Assembly: GCF_039614765.1 (NCBI RefSeq)
Contig: NZ_CP154879.1
Coordinates: forward strand, 1,860,001 to 1,924,000
Length of the DNA stretch: 64,000 nucleotides
From: Castellaniella sp. MT123
Lineage (GTDB): Bacteria > Pseudomonadota > Gammaproteobacteria > Burkholderiales > Burkholderiaceae_B
Direction: 5' to 3'
Position numbers and translations under genes: made by a program. Positions within the stretch are counted from its first letter, which is position 1; the number at the start of each line of letters is the position of its first letter. The notes under the pieces are model-generated. The model saw only the letters and a program-made list of their open reading frames with translations, had not been told where the DNA came from and did no database searches. This document shows positions 18,043 through 28,631 of the stretch, piece after piece.

Positions 18043-19113
18043 ATGGCCTTGTCACCCCGCCATTCAGCCGCGCATTCGCCCGCAACCGCATCGCCCGCGA
18101 CGCTGGCCTACATCGGGCTGGGCGCGAATCTGGGCGCGGCGGCCCAGACGCTGCGGGCTGCCGCCCAGGCCCTGGCCGGCACCGCCGGCATCGAGGATCT
18201 GCGCCTGTCGCCGCTCTACGACACATCGCCCGTCGGCTGCACAGGCCCCGATTACGTCAATGCCGTGGCTGAAATCCACACCCGCCTGGACGCCCCCGCT
18301 CTACTGGCGGTTTTGCAGGCCATCGAGCAGGCCCATGGACGCGAACGCCCCTATCGCAACGCGCCTCGCACGCTGGATCTGGACCTGCTCTGGTATGGCG
18401 GCCAGTCGCTCGACGCGCCTGGCCTGATCGTTCCCCACCCCCGCATGCACGAGCGGGCCTTCGTCCTGCGCCCGCTGATGGATCTGGCGCCCGATCTGGT
18501 ACTGCCGCACGGGGAACTGGCCACGCTGCTGGCGGCCTGCACCGGGCAGACCATCCGGCCCTTGCCAGACCAGGATCCGCAAGAAGCGCCACAGACACCA
18601 TCGCATCCAAGGAGCCCCATGCCATCCCTTCCCCACCTGCGCCTCGTCGTGGCCTATACGGACAACCGCGTCATCGGCCGCGATGGCGGCATGCCCTGGC
18701 ATCTGCCCGGCGACCTTGCGCACTTCAAACGCAGCACGCTGGGCCACCCCATCCTGATGGGCCGCAAGACCTGGCTGTCCCTGGGCCGGCCGCTGCCGGG
18801 CCGGCGCAATCTGGTGCTGAGCCGGGATGCCGGATTCTCGGCGCCGGGCGCCGAACGCTTCGAGTCTCTGGAAGCCGCCATGGCGGCCTGCGCCGGGGCC
18901 GAGCATCTGTGCATCATCGGCGGCGAACAGATTTTCCGTCAGGCCTTGCCGCTGGCTGACGAACTGATCGCCACCGAGATCCACGCGACAATCGAGGGCG
19001 ACACCTGGTTTCCCGAACCGCCGGCGGGACAATGGCAGGAAATCGAGCGTCTGCCACAGCCGGCGGACCATGGCCTGAACTACGATTTCGTCACCTACCG
19101 GCGCATCCGCTAA
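18043..19113 (+). CDS. folK-folA: HPPK-DHFR fusion: folK and folA in one open frame
   Basis: One uninterrupted 356-residue frame encodes two folate enzymes. Residues about 18-175 are 6-hydroxymethyl-7,8-dihydropterin pyrophosphokinase, with IGLGANLG, DTSPVG, and APRTLDLDLLWYGG holding the two catalytic Asp residues. Residues about 193-356 are dihydrofolate reductase, with VVAYTDNRVIG, GGMPWHLPGDLAHFK (the Asp equivalent to E. coli D27), ILMGRKTWLSLGRPLPGRRN and CIIGGEQIF. Both domains are full length; a Pro-rich linker of about 20 residues joins them. The ATG at 18043 is preferred to the TTG at 18037. An internal ATG at 18619 preceded by AAGGAG could release free 164-residue DHFR. folK after pcnB is the normal order; folA in frame behind it is unusual. 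Confidence 0.93.
   Translation: MALSPRHSAAHSPATASPATLAYIGLGANLGAAAQTLRAAAQALAGTAGIEDLRLSPLYDTSPVGCTGPDYVNAVAEIHTRLDAPALLAVLQAIEQAHGRERPYRNAPRTLDLDLLWYGGQSLDAPGLIVPHPRMHERAFVLRPLMDLAPDLVLPHGELATLLAACTGQTIRPLPDQDPQEAPQTPSHPRSPMPSLPHLRLVVAYTDNRVIGRDGGMPWHLPGDLAHFKRSTLGHPILMGRKTWLSLGRPLPGRRNLVLSRDAGFSAPGAERFESLEAAMAACAGAEHLCIIGGEQIFRQALPLADELIATEIHATIEGDTWFPEPPAGQWQEIERLPQPADHGLNYDFVTYRRIR
18609..18621 (+). promoter_or_regulatory. internal ribosome binding site and ATG for free DHFR
   Basis: AAGGAG at 18609-18614 is followed four bases later by the ATG at 18619, in frame with the fused folK-folA reading frame. This is a stronger Shine-Dalgarno than the one at the folK start. It suggests either that DHFR is still also made alone, or that the fusion arose by loss of the folK stop while the folA start signal was kept. 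Confidence 0.6.
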
Positions 19114-19227
19114 AACGCCAGGCCGGGCATCCCCGGCGTTGACAACCCACGTTCGGGTAAACGCACTTGCTGACGAGGCAACCCGGACCGAGAATGGACT
19201 TGAGTCCACTCCCTTTTCGAGGCTGCC

Positions 19228-20553
19228 ATGCACGGATCATCGCCCACACTCGACCTGTCCAACCTGTGGATGCCCTTCACGGCCAACCGCCAGTTCAAGG
19301 CCCATCCGCGGCTGCTGGTCGGGGCCCAGGGCATGTACTACACCGCGGCCGACGGCCACCGGGTGCTGGACGGGACCGCGGGATTGTGGTGCGTGAACGC
19401 CGGCCATGCGCGACCCGAGATCATCGAGGCCATCACCCGCCAGGCGGGCAAGCTGGACTACGCCCCCAGCTTCCAGATCGGCCACGAGGATTCCTTCCGG
19501 GCCGCCTCCAGGGTCGCTGCCCTGATGCCTGACGGCCTGGACCGGATCTTCTTCACCAATTCGGGGTCCGAATCGGTCGACACGGCCCTGAAGATCGCGC
19601 TGGCCTACCACCGCGCCCGGGGCGAGGGGCAGCGCACGCGTCTGATCGGCCGCGAGCGCGGCTATCACGGAGTCGGATTCGGCGGCATCTCGGTGGGCGG
19701 CATTTCACCCAACCGCAAGACGTTTTCCGGCGTCCTGCTGCCGGGTGTGGACCATCTGCCCCATACCCACGCCCCCGAACATAATGCCTGGTCGCGCGGG
19801 CAGCCGGCCTGGGGCGCCCACCTGGCCGACGAACTGGAACGCATCATCACCCTTCACGATGCTTCGACCATCGCCGCCGTCATCGTCGAACCCATGGCGG
19901 GTTCCACCGGCGTGCTGATTCCCCCTGTCGGCTACCTGGAACGCCTGCGCGAAATCACCGCCCGCCACGGCATCCTGCTGATCTTCGACGAGGTCATCAC
20001 CGCCTTCGGCCGCCTGGGAGCAGCCACCGCCAGCGGGCGCCTCGGCGTCACGCCCGATCTGATCACCATGGCCAAGGGCATCAGCAATGCGGCGATCCCG
20101 GCCGGCGCCGTGGCCGTGCAGCGCGGCATCCACGACACGATCCTCGAGGCCAGCACCGGCGGCATCGAATTCTTCCACGGTTACACGTACTCGGCCCACC
20201 CCATGGCCACCGCTGCCATGCTGGCCGCCCTGGACATCTACGAGCACGAGGGCCTGTTCCAACGCGCCGATTCATTATCGGGCTTGTTCGAAGATGCCGC
20301 CCACAGCCTGCGGGGCCGCCGCCACGTGATCGACGTGCGCAACCTGGGGCTGGTGGCGGGGGTGGAACTAGCCCCTCGCGAGGGCGCTCCCGGCGCCCGC
20401 GCCGCAGAGGTCTTCGCCCGCTGCTTCGATCGCGGCATCCTGGTGCGCTATACGGGCGATACGCTGGCGTTCTCGCCCCCGCTCATCATCGAGGAATCTC
20501 AGATCGCGGAACTGTTCGGGACGGTGGCTGACGTGCTGAGCGAGATCGACTGA
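19228..20553 (+). CDS. omega-amino acid--pyruvate aminotransferase (class III, PLP)
   Basis: A class III aminotransferase of 441 residues that should move the terminal amino group of beta-alanine, another omega-amino acid or an amine to pyruvate. The N-terminal DLSNLWMPFTANRQFK is characteristic of the omega-APT group. Cofactor motifs are NSGSESVDTALK (phosphate binding), FDEVITAFGRLG, and MAKGISNAAIPAGAV with the Schiff-base Lys. The 114 bases before it contain a weak dyad after folA (19114-19140) and the palindrome TGGACTTGAGTCCA (19195-19208), whose role I cannot assign. Confidence 0.9.
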   Translation: MHGSSPTLDLSNLWMPFTANRQFKAHPRLLVGAQGMYYTAADGHRVLDGTAGLWCVNAGHARPEIIEAITRQAGKLDYAPSFQIGHEDSFRAASRVAALMPDGLDRIFFTNSGSESVDTALKIALAYHRARGEGQRTRLIGRERGYHGVGFGGISVGGISPNRKTFSGVLLPGVDHLPHTHAPEHNAWSRGQPAWGAHLADELERIITLHDASTIAAVIVEPMAGSTGVLIPPVGYLERLREITARHGILLIFDEVITAFGRLGAATASGRLGVTPDLITMAKGISNAAIPAGAVAVQRGIHDTILEASTGGIEFFHGYTYSAHPMATAAMLAALDIYEHEGLFQRADSLSGLFEDAAHSLRGRRHVIDVRNLGLVAGVELAPREGAPGARAAEVFARCFDRGILVRYTGDTLAFSPPLIIEESQIAELFGTVADVLSEID

Positions 20554-20564
20554 GGAGGCCGGAC

Positions 20565-20783
20565 TCAAGCCGTCCCTGTCTGCTTTGCGCGTGCCCGGAT
20601 CGCTGTCACGGGTTCCCCCGCGATGCCCCAGTTGTCGGTCTCGACTTCTTCGATCACCACGAACGTCGTCTTGGGGTTCTTCCCCAGCACATCGACCAGC
20701 AATTGCGTGGCGCCCTCGATCAGGCGCGCCTTCTGTTTGGCGGTCGCGCCCTCGCGGGTGATCTTGATGTTTACGTAAGGCAT
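20565..20783 (-). CDS. 4-oxalocrotonate tautomerase family protein
   Basis: A small tautomerase-superfamily protein of 72 residues from the ATG at 20783. After removal of Met the N-terminal Pro (MPYVNIKIT) is the catalytic base. LLVDVLGKNPKTTFVVIEEV and TDNWGIAGE match the chromosomal 4-OT-like group that often lies alone in proteobacterial genomes. The physiological substrate is unknown. It is convergent with the aminotransferase, 11 bases apart. The frame extends upstream to 21134, but that extension has no similarity. Confidence 0.88.
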   Translation of the reverse strand: MPYVNIKITREGATAKQKARLIEGATQLLVDVLGKNPKTTFVVIEEVETDNWGIAGEPVTAIRARAKQTGTA

Positions 20784-20822
20784 GGATCGACTCCTGGGCG
20801 GCTTCATCGGAAGCCGGATATG

Positions 20823-20849
20823 AAAAGGCCCCACCCGATGGGAGGGGCC
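20823..20849 (-). terminator. terminator of the glycine cleavage operon
   Basis: On the minus strand a G/C-rich hairpin (20827-20849; GGCCCC arm, one mismatch, three-base loop) is followed by TTTT (20823-20826). It begins 41 bases after the gcvP stop and lies ahead of the tautomerase gene on the same strand, so it separates the two units. Confidence 0.75.
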
Positions 20850-20889
20850 ACGGACAGAGCCTATTCTAGGCCTGTTACACAACGGTTTG

Positions 20890-23775
<2,886 letters not shown>

Positions 23776-23795
23776 GTGGGTGTTCTCCAATTCGT

Positions 23796-24167
23796 TCAGG
23801 CTTGCGCCTCGTAGGCGGCAGCGTCCATCAGGCCGTCGATGTCGGCGGCATTGTCCGGACGGATCTTGAAGATCCATTGGTCGTAGGCGCCTGCGTTGAT
23901 CAGGCCGGGCTGGTCGTTGAGCGCTTCGTTGAAGGCGACAATCTCGCCGGCCACCGGCGCGTAGATGTCGGATGCGGCCTTGACGGACTCGACCACGGCG
24001 GCCGTGTCGCCGGCCGACACCTGCGCGCCGACCTGGACGTCGCCGACGAACACCAGATCGCCCAGCTGATCCTGCGCGTCGTCGGTGATGCCGACCAGGA
24101 AGCAGTCGCCGTCAGCCTTCACCCACTCGTGGGAAGCCGTGTATTTGCGGTCATTGGGAATGGACAT
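23796..24167 (-). CDS. gcvH: glycine cleavage system H protein
   Basis: Lipoyl carrier of the glycine cleavage system, 123 residues. The lipoylation Lys sits in [17 protein letters not shown] at about residues 57-73, and the N-terminal [13 protein letters not shown] is typical. A 137-base gap with a hairpin separates it from gcvT, and a 20-base gap from gcvP. Confidence 0.97.
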   Translation of the reverse strand: MSIPNDRKYTASHEWVKADGDCFLVGITDDAQDQLGDLVFVGDVQVGAQVSAGDTAAVVESVKAASDIYAPVAGEIVAFNEALNDQPGLINAGAYDQWIFKIRPDNAADIDGLMDAAAYEAQA

Positions 24168-24266
24168 GGTTAACCCCGTCTATCGTGATGGTTTGAAATG
24201 AGGAAATGTTGGAACGCCACAGTCTGGCGGAACCACGCGGGAATCACTATAAAGGATGATGCATGA

Positions 24267-24293
24267 ATGACGCCCGGGAACGGCGGGCGTCAT
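24267..24293 (-). other. intercistronic hairpin between gcvT and gcvH
   Basis: A perfect 10-bp stem (24267-24276 with 24284-24293) and seven-base loop, 11 bases after the gcvT stop, without a T-tract. It could be a partial terminator or an mRNA-stability element that sets the gcvT to gcvHP ratio. A TATAGT hexamer on the minus strand (24246-24251) downstream of it could serve a secondary gcvHP promoter, but I find no -35. Confidence 0.45.
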
Positions 24294-24304
24294 GATCCAA
24301 TTCG

Positions 24305-25387
24305 TTACACCAGCGCCTTGCCGTTGCGCACGAACGGCGGGCGCACGATTTCCGCCGGCAGCCACTTGCCGCGGATCTCGACTTCGACGCGGTCGCCCGG
24401 CGCGGCGCCGGCCGGCACGCGGGCCAGGCCGATGGAAAAACCCAGCGTAGGGGCCATGGAGCCGCTGGTGAGTTCGCCCTCGCCCTGAGCTGTGCGCACC
24501 TTCATGTGGCCCCGCATGATGCCGCGATCCAGCAGCTTCAGACCGACCAATTCGCGAGCATGGGACGCCGATTGCAGCGCTGCGCGACCGATGAAGTCGC
24601 GCGCGTCGTCCTTCAGGGACACGGTCCAGGCCAGGCCGGATTCCAGCGGGTGGACGGTTTCGTCCATATCCTGGCCGTACAGATTCATGCCGGCTTCCAG
24701 GCGCAGCGTGTCGCGGGCACCCAGGCCACAAGGATGAGCGCCAGCGGCGGCCAATGCATCCCAGAAAGCCTTGACGGCCGTGGCCGGCAGGACGATCTCG
24801 AAACCGTCCTCGCCGGTATAGCCCGTGCGCGCCACCAGGGTGTTTTCATCGATCAGCGTACCGGTAAAGGGCTTCAGGTCCTGGGTCGCGGGTTTCCAGT
24901 CGGGATGCACGGACCAGACGGTTTCGCGGGCCTTCGGGCCCTGGACGGCCACCATGGCCAGGTCGCGCCGGGGAGTGACCGTGACGCCGAAAGGCTGGGC
25001 CTGCTGGCGCATCCAGTCCAGGTCCTTGTCGGCCGTACCGGCATTGACGATGACACGCCAGCGGTCCAGCGCGAAAAAGTAGACGATCAGATCATCGATC
25101 ACGCCGCCCTCGGGGCGCAGCATGCAGGAATACAGGGCCTTGCCGGGGGTACCGACGATGCGGCCGACGTCGTTGGCCAGCAGATGGCGCAGGAAGTCCT
25201 GCGCGCGGGCCCCCAGGACGTCGACGTTGAGCATGTGGGAAACGTCGAACATGCCGACGGACTGCCGCACGGCATGGTGTTCCTCGAGTTGGGAACCATA
25301 GGCCAGGGGCATGTCCCAGCCACCGAAATCGACGATTTTCGCGCCGAGGGCGACATGGGTATCAAACAAAGGGGTCTGGGCGGGCAT
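24305..25387 (-). CDS. gcvT: aminomethyltransferase (glycine cleavage T-protein)
   Basis: Tetrahydrofolate-dependent enzyme that takes the methylene group from aminomethyl-GcvH and releases ammonia. The 360-residue product has the conserved [20 protein letters not shown] start, [10 protein letters not shown] and [15 protein letters not shown]. It is the first gene of the operon, directly behind the glycine riboswitch. Supply of one-carbon units links it to the folK-folA locus functionally, though not as an operon. Confidence 0.97.
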   Translation of the reverse strand: MPAQTPLFDTHVALGAKIVDFGGWDMPLAYGSQLEEHHAVRQSVGMFDVSHMLNVDVLGARAQDFLRHLLANDVGRIVGTPGKALYSCMLRPEGGVIDDLIVYFFALDRWRVIVNAGTADKDLDWMRQQAQPFGVTVTPRRDLAMVAVQGPKARETVWSVHPDWKPATQDLKPFTGTLIDENTLVARTGYTGEDGFEIVLPATAVKAFWDALAAAGAHPCGLGARDTLRLEAGMNLYGQDMDETVHPLESGLAWTVSLKDDARDFIGRAALQSASHARELVGLKLLDRGIMRGHMKVRTAQGEGELTSGSMAPTLGFSIGLARVPAGAAPGDRVEVEIRGKWLPAEIVRPPFVRNGKALV

Positions 25388-25424
25388 GGAGGGCTCCGGA
25401 CAAGGAAACAGGGTGGCACGCGTG

Positions 25425-25640
25425 CCAGTAGCGCCCTTCTGTCCTTTTGCCTGAGAGTTGCCCCACGTAGCGAGGGTTCACCTTCGGCGCCCGCGTCCCC
25501 GATTGGGGGGCGGATCTCTCCAGAATGCTGCGATGCGCACGCGGCATCATGCGGATGGTACAGGGTGCCTGAGCGATTCTGGGCGAATTGCGCCTTCGGC
25601 GGCCGCCTGATCGTCAAGCGGCGCTCTCCCACCCGCATCG
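25425..25640 (-). ncRNA. tandem glycine riboswitch upstream of gcvT
   Basis: Two gcvT-type aptamers in series on the minus strand. Aptamer 1 (about 25553-25636) shows GGGAGAGCGCCG, CGCCGAAGGCGCAA and CGCTCAGGCACCCTGTACC. Aptamer 2 (about 25430-25525) shows CTGGAGAGATCC, GCGCCGAAGGTGAA and ACTCTCAGGCAAAAGGACAG, the near-consensus core. A palindromic TGGCACG/CGTGCCA hairpin (25414-25427) after aptamer 2, about 27 bases before the gcvT ATG, is the likely expression platform. Without a U-tract it may control translation rather than termination. In known members glycine binding turns gcvTHP on. Confidence 0.92.
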
Positions 25641-25655
25641 AGTGACAGCAAGGGC

Positions 25656-25684
25656 AAAATATACCCTGAAATTGGGGTGGACAA
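25656..25684 (-). promoter_or_regulatory. putative promoter of the gcvTHP operon
   Basis: On the minus strand TTGTCC (25679-25684) is followed at 17 bases by TATTTT (25656-25661), or at 15 bases by TATATT (25658-25663). Either would start transcription just before aptamer 1 of the riboswitch. A weak dyad (CTGAGT/ACTCAG, 25692-25715) lies immediately upstream, after the preceding operon's last gene. Confidence 0.4.
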
Positions 25685-25726
25685 CAATCGGCTGAGTGTG
25701 TCCGTCAAAACTCAGGGGCCAGGCCT

Positions 25727-26659
25727 TCATGAAAAGCTGGGTGCGGGATGCCGCTTCGAGCGCAACCCTGCTTTCTGGATCTGGCTAGGCGTTTCGTGAC
25801 CCACCAGCCCCGGGAGCAAGGCGCCTGCGGAGAGGATGCCCTCCATGGAAATACCGGTGTCATAACCCATCAGGTCCAGCATATGCACCAGTTCCTCTGT
25901 GCATGCGTTTCCGCTGGCTCCAGGAGCGTACGGGCACCCGCCCAAGCCGCCCAAAGAGGCGTCGAACCGCTCGATCCCCGCATCCAGCGACGCCAGCGTA
26001 TTGGCCAACGCCATGCCACGCGTGTTATGGAAATGCATCACCAGCTCGAGACCGTCGAACCGCTGCCGGGCACGCGCTGCGATCGAACCGACCTGCGAGG
26101 GGTACGCCATCCCGGTGGTATCACACAGGGTGAGGCTTGCAACCCCCTGCGTGGCGAACCGGTCCATCAGGTCAAACATGAATGTCTCGTCGATGTCGCC
26201 TTCCATCGGGCAGCCAAAAGCCGTGGAAAGCGATACGTTCACGCGTGTACGCGTGCCACGCAGCATCCGGATTATCTCGCTGAGCTGACTGAAAGACTGC
26301 TCGCGGGTCATGCGCATATTGGCGCGATTATGGGTCTCGCTGACAGACATGACCAGATTGACTTCATCCACATCACACGCCGCCGCGCGCTCAGCGCCAC
26401 GCACGTTCGGGACCAGCACCGTGTAGATGACGGCTGGATTGCGCCGGATGCGACCCATGACCTCTTCCGCATCACGCAAGGCGGGGATAGCCCTGGGGGA
26501 TGTGAAGGAGGTCGCCTCGATCTTGGCATAGCCGCAATCGGACAGGCGGTCGATCAAGGCGACCTTGTCGTCCGTTTCGATGAACCGGCTTTCGTTCTGA
26601 AACCCGTCACGCGGGGCCACTTCCTGTATGTACAGCCGCTTCCCATTACTGCTTTGCAT
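25727..26659 (-). CDS. HMG-CoA lyase family protein (DRE-TIM metallolyase)
   Basis: A 310-residue TIM-barrel lyase related to hydroxymethylglutaryl-CoA lyase, which cleaves HMG-CoA to acetyl-CoA and acetoacetate. Family features are VAPRDGFQNE (catalytic Arg-Asp), KIEATSFTSPRAIP, and GGLGGCPYAPGASGNACTEE with the active-site Cys. The metal motif reads HFHNTRGMALANT instead of the HCHDTYGQ of classical HMG-CoA lyase, so the substrate may differ. The ATG at 26659 has a good AAGGA site. It is the last gene of the operon, 38 bases after the CoA-transferase gene, which suggests consecutive steps. Confidence 0.88.
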   Translation of the reverse strand: MQSSNGKRLYIQEVAPRDGFQNESRFIETDDKVALIDRLSDCGYAKIEATSFTSPRAIPALRDAEEVMGRIRRNPAVIYTVLVPNVRGAERAAACDVDEVNLVMSVSETHNRANMRMTREQSFSQLSEIIRMLRGTRTRVNVSLSTAFGCPMEGDIDETFMFDLMDRFATQGVASLTLCDTTGMAYPSQVGSIAARARQRFDGLELVMHFHNTRGMALANTLASLDAGIERFDASLGGLGGCPYAPGASGNACTEELVHMLDLMGYDTGISMEGILSAGALLPGLVGHETPSQIQKAGLRSKRHPAPSFS

Positions 26660-26697
26660 CGTCAATTCCTTATTTGGCCGACCCTGATCCGTGTGTC

Positions 26698-27888
26698 TCA
26701 GATCAACCCTCGTGCACGCCAATCCGCCAGCATGGCGTCATCGAATCCCAGCGCCCCCAGCACCTCTTCGGTATGTTCGCCCAGGCGGGGCGCGGGGCTC
26801 CGGATCTCGCCCGGCGTAGCGCTGAGCTTGGGCACGATGCCCGGTACCTTGATGGGCGTGCCGTCGGCAAGGGCCGCATCCAGGATCATGCCCCGATCCA
26901 GGTAGTGGGGATCCTTGGCAATGTCACTGATGTCGTAGATTCTGCCCACCGGGATCTGGCTGGCATTGAGGCGGGCGATCACCTCGTCACGCGGCAATTT
27001 GGCGGTCCAGGCCGAAATGGCGCTATCGATCTGATCGACCTGCGCGACACGCCCGTCATTGCTCTCAAGTTCAGGGTCGCCGGCCAAATCCTCGCGTCCG
27101 ATGGCCTGCATCAGACGCTTGAAAATGCTGTCCCCATTACCGGCGATCAGCACATATCGGCCATCCTGGCAGAGATATGCGTTGCTGGGTGCGATCCCCG
27201 GCAGGCTGCTGCCGGACGGCTGCCGGACCGCATCGAAGGCGGAATATTCCGGCAACAGGCTTTCCATCATATTGAAGACGGATTCGTACAGAGCCACATC
27301 AATCATCTGCCCCGTGCCACCCGGCAAATCCCGCGCACGCAATGCCAGCAACACGCCAATAACCCCGTGCAGGGCCGACAAGGAATCACCGATGGAAACC
27401 CCCACCCGGACTGGCGGGCGGCCTGCTTCCCCGCTCAAATGACGCAACCCCCCCATGGCCTCGCCGATCACGCCAAAACCCGGCAGATCGCGATACGGCC
27501 CCGTCTGTCCGTAGCCGGATACGCGCAGCATCACCAGGCGGGGATTGACGCCGGAAAGCTCTTCCCACCCCAGGCCCCAACGCTCCAGCGTGCCGGGCTT
27601 GAAGTTTTCGACGACGACATCCGCATCCTGCACGAGGCGGCGCACGACGTCCTGGGCTTCGGGCTGACGCAAATCGAGCGTGATGGACTTCTTGTTGCGC
27701 GACTGGACTTCCCACCAGACCGAGGTCCCCTGGTGCAACAAGCGCCACTTGCGCAGGGGGTCTCCCTTGACGGGCGGCTCGATCTTGATCACCTCGGCGC
27801 CGAACTCGGCCAGCATCTTGGCTGCAAATGGACCGGCAATCAGCTGGCCCATCTCGATGACACGGATTCCCTTCAATGGCTTGATCAT
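26698..27888 (-). CDS. CaiB/BaiF (family III) CoA-transferase
   Basis: A 396-residue family III CoA-transferase that moves CoA from a donor such as succinyl-CoA to a carboxylic acid. It has the N-terminal KGIRVIEMGQLIAGPFAAKM, KIEPPVKGDPLRKW, NKKSITLDLR and VVVENFKPGTLERWGLG. The catalytic Asp is expected in GVSIGDSLSALHG. The C-terminal PRLGEHTEEVLGALGFDD is standard. The family includes succinate-hydroxymethylglutarate CoA-transferase, and its position before an HMG-CoA-lyase homologue makes an HMG-like acid a reasonable acceptor. It is 11 bases after livF. Confidence 0.92.
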   Translation of the reverse strand: MIKPLKGIRVIEMGQLIAGPFAAKMLAEFGAEVIKIEPPVKGDPLRKWRLLHQGTSVWWEVQSRNKKSITLDLRQPEAQDVVRRLVQDADVVVENFKPGTLERWGLGWEELSGVNPRLVMLRVSGYGQTGPYRDLPGFGVIGEAMGGLRHLSGEAGRPPVRVGVSIGDSLSALHGVIGVLLALRARDLPGGTGQMIDVALYESVFNMMESLLPEYSAFDAVRQPSGSSLPGIAPSNAYLCQDGRYVLIAGNGDSIFKRLMQAIGREDLAGDPELESNDGRVAQVDQIDSAISAWTAKLPRDEVIARLNASQIPVGRIYDISDIAKDPHYLDRGMILDAALADGTPIKVPGIVPKLSATPGEIRSPAPRLGEHTEEVLGALGFDDAMLADWRARGLI

Positions 27889-27899
27889 CGTTGTCTCAC

Positions 27900-28622
27900 T
27901 TACTGCTTCTGTTTGCCCAAATACGCTTCACGAACTTTGTCGCTGAGCAGCAGCTCCTGGCCGCTACCTTCCATGACGATGGATCCGACCTCGAGCACAT
28001 AGGCCCGGTCGGAAATCGCCAGCGCCTGATTGGCCATCTGTTCGACCAGCAGGATCGTGATCCCCTCGTCGCGCAGAGACTTGATGATCTTGAACACATC
28101 AGCCACGATCAGCGGCGCCAGCCCGAGGGAAGGCTCATCCAGCATCAGCAGCTTGGGCCGACTCATCAGCGCCCGGCAGATGGCCAGCATCTGCTGCTCC
28201 CCACCCGACAAAGTGCCAGCCGCCTGATGACGGCGTTCACCCAGCCTGGGGAACATCTGGAAATACCGGTCAATCTCACGGGCGAGTTGCTGTGCGCTTT
28301 CCTTGCGCAGATAGGCGCCCAGCATCAGGTTGTCGTGCACAGTCTGATCGGGGAACACCTGGCGACCTTCAGGGACGTGCGCAATGCCCTTCCCGACGCG
28401 CCGATGCGCGCTCACCGGGCGCATGTCGGCGCCCTCGAAGTGGATCACGCCAGCCGCCGGCACGATTCCCGACAAAGCCCGCATCAATGTGCTCTTGCCG
28501 GCGCCATTGCCGCCGATCAGGGTGACGACTTCATGCGTATCCACATGCAGCGACACCCCCTTGAGCGCATGCACAGCGCCGTAATTGACGGAGAGATCCT
28601 TGATTTCCAGTAGATGGTTCAT
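27900..28622 (-). CDS. livF: branched-chain amino acid-type ABC transporter ATPase, LivF
   Basis: One of the two ATPases of a HAAT-family importer. The 240-residue product has Walker A GGNGAGKST, signature LSGGEQQML and Walker B LLMLDEPSLGLAP, with the LivF-type ending. It lies nine bases after the livM-livG fusion gene. The operon context suggests that the imported substrate is the compound degraded by the neighbouring dehydrogenases rather than leucine itself. Confidence 0.94.
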   Translation of the reverse strand: MNHLLEIKDLSVNYGAVHALKGVSLHVDTHEVVTLIGGNGAGKSTLMRALSGIVPAAGVIHFEGADMRPVSAHRRVGKGIAHVPEGRQVFPDQTVHDNLMLGAYLRKESAQQLAREIDRYFQMFPRLGERRHQAAGTLSGGEQQMLAICRALMSRPKLLMLDEPSLGLAPLIVADVFKIIKSLRDEGITILLVEQMANQALAISDRAYVLEVGSIVMEGSGQELLLSDKVREAYLGKQKQ

Positions 28623-28631
28623 TCTCGACTC

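Noticed and set aside
15847-18630. Near-identical start regions of the HAD phosphatase (MPSFSHL) and the DHFR part (MPSLPHL)
   Set aside because: The DNA similarity covers only about 25 bases and stops at once; the folds are unrelated, so it is most likely chance.
19139-19144. Perfect TTGACA before the aminotransferase gene
   Set aside because: No -10 hexamer at 15-19 bases downstream; kept out as a promoter.
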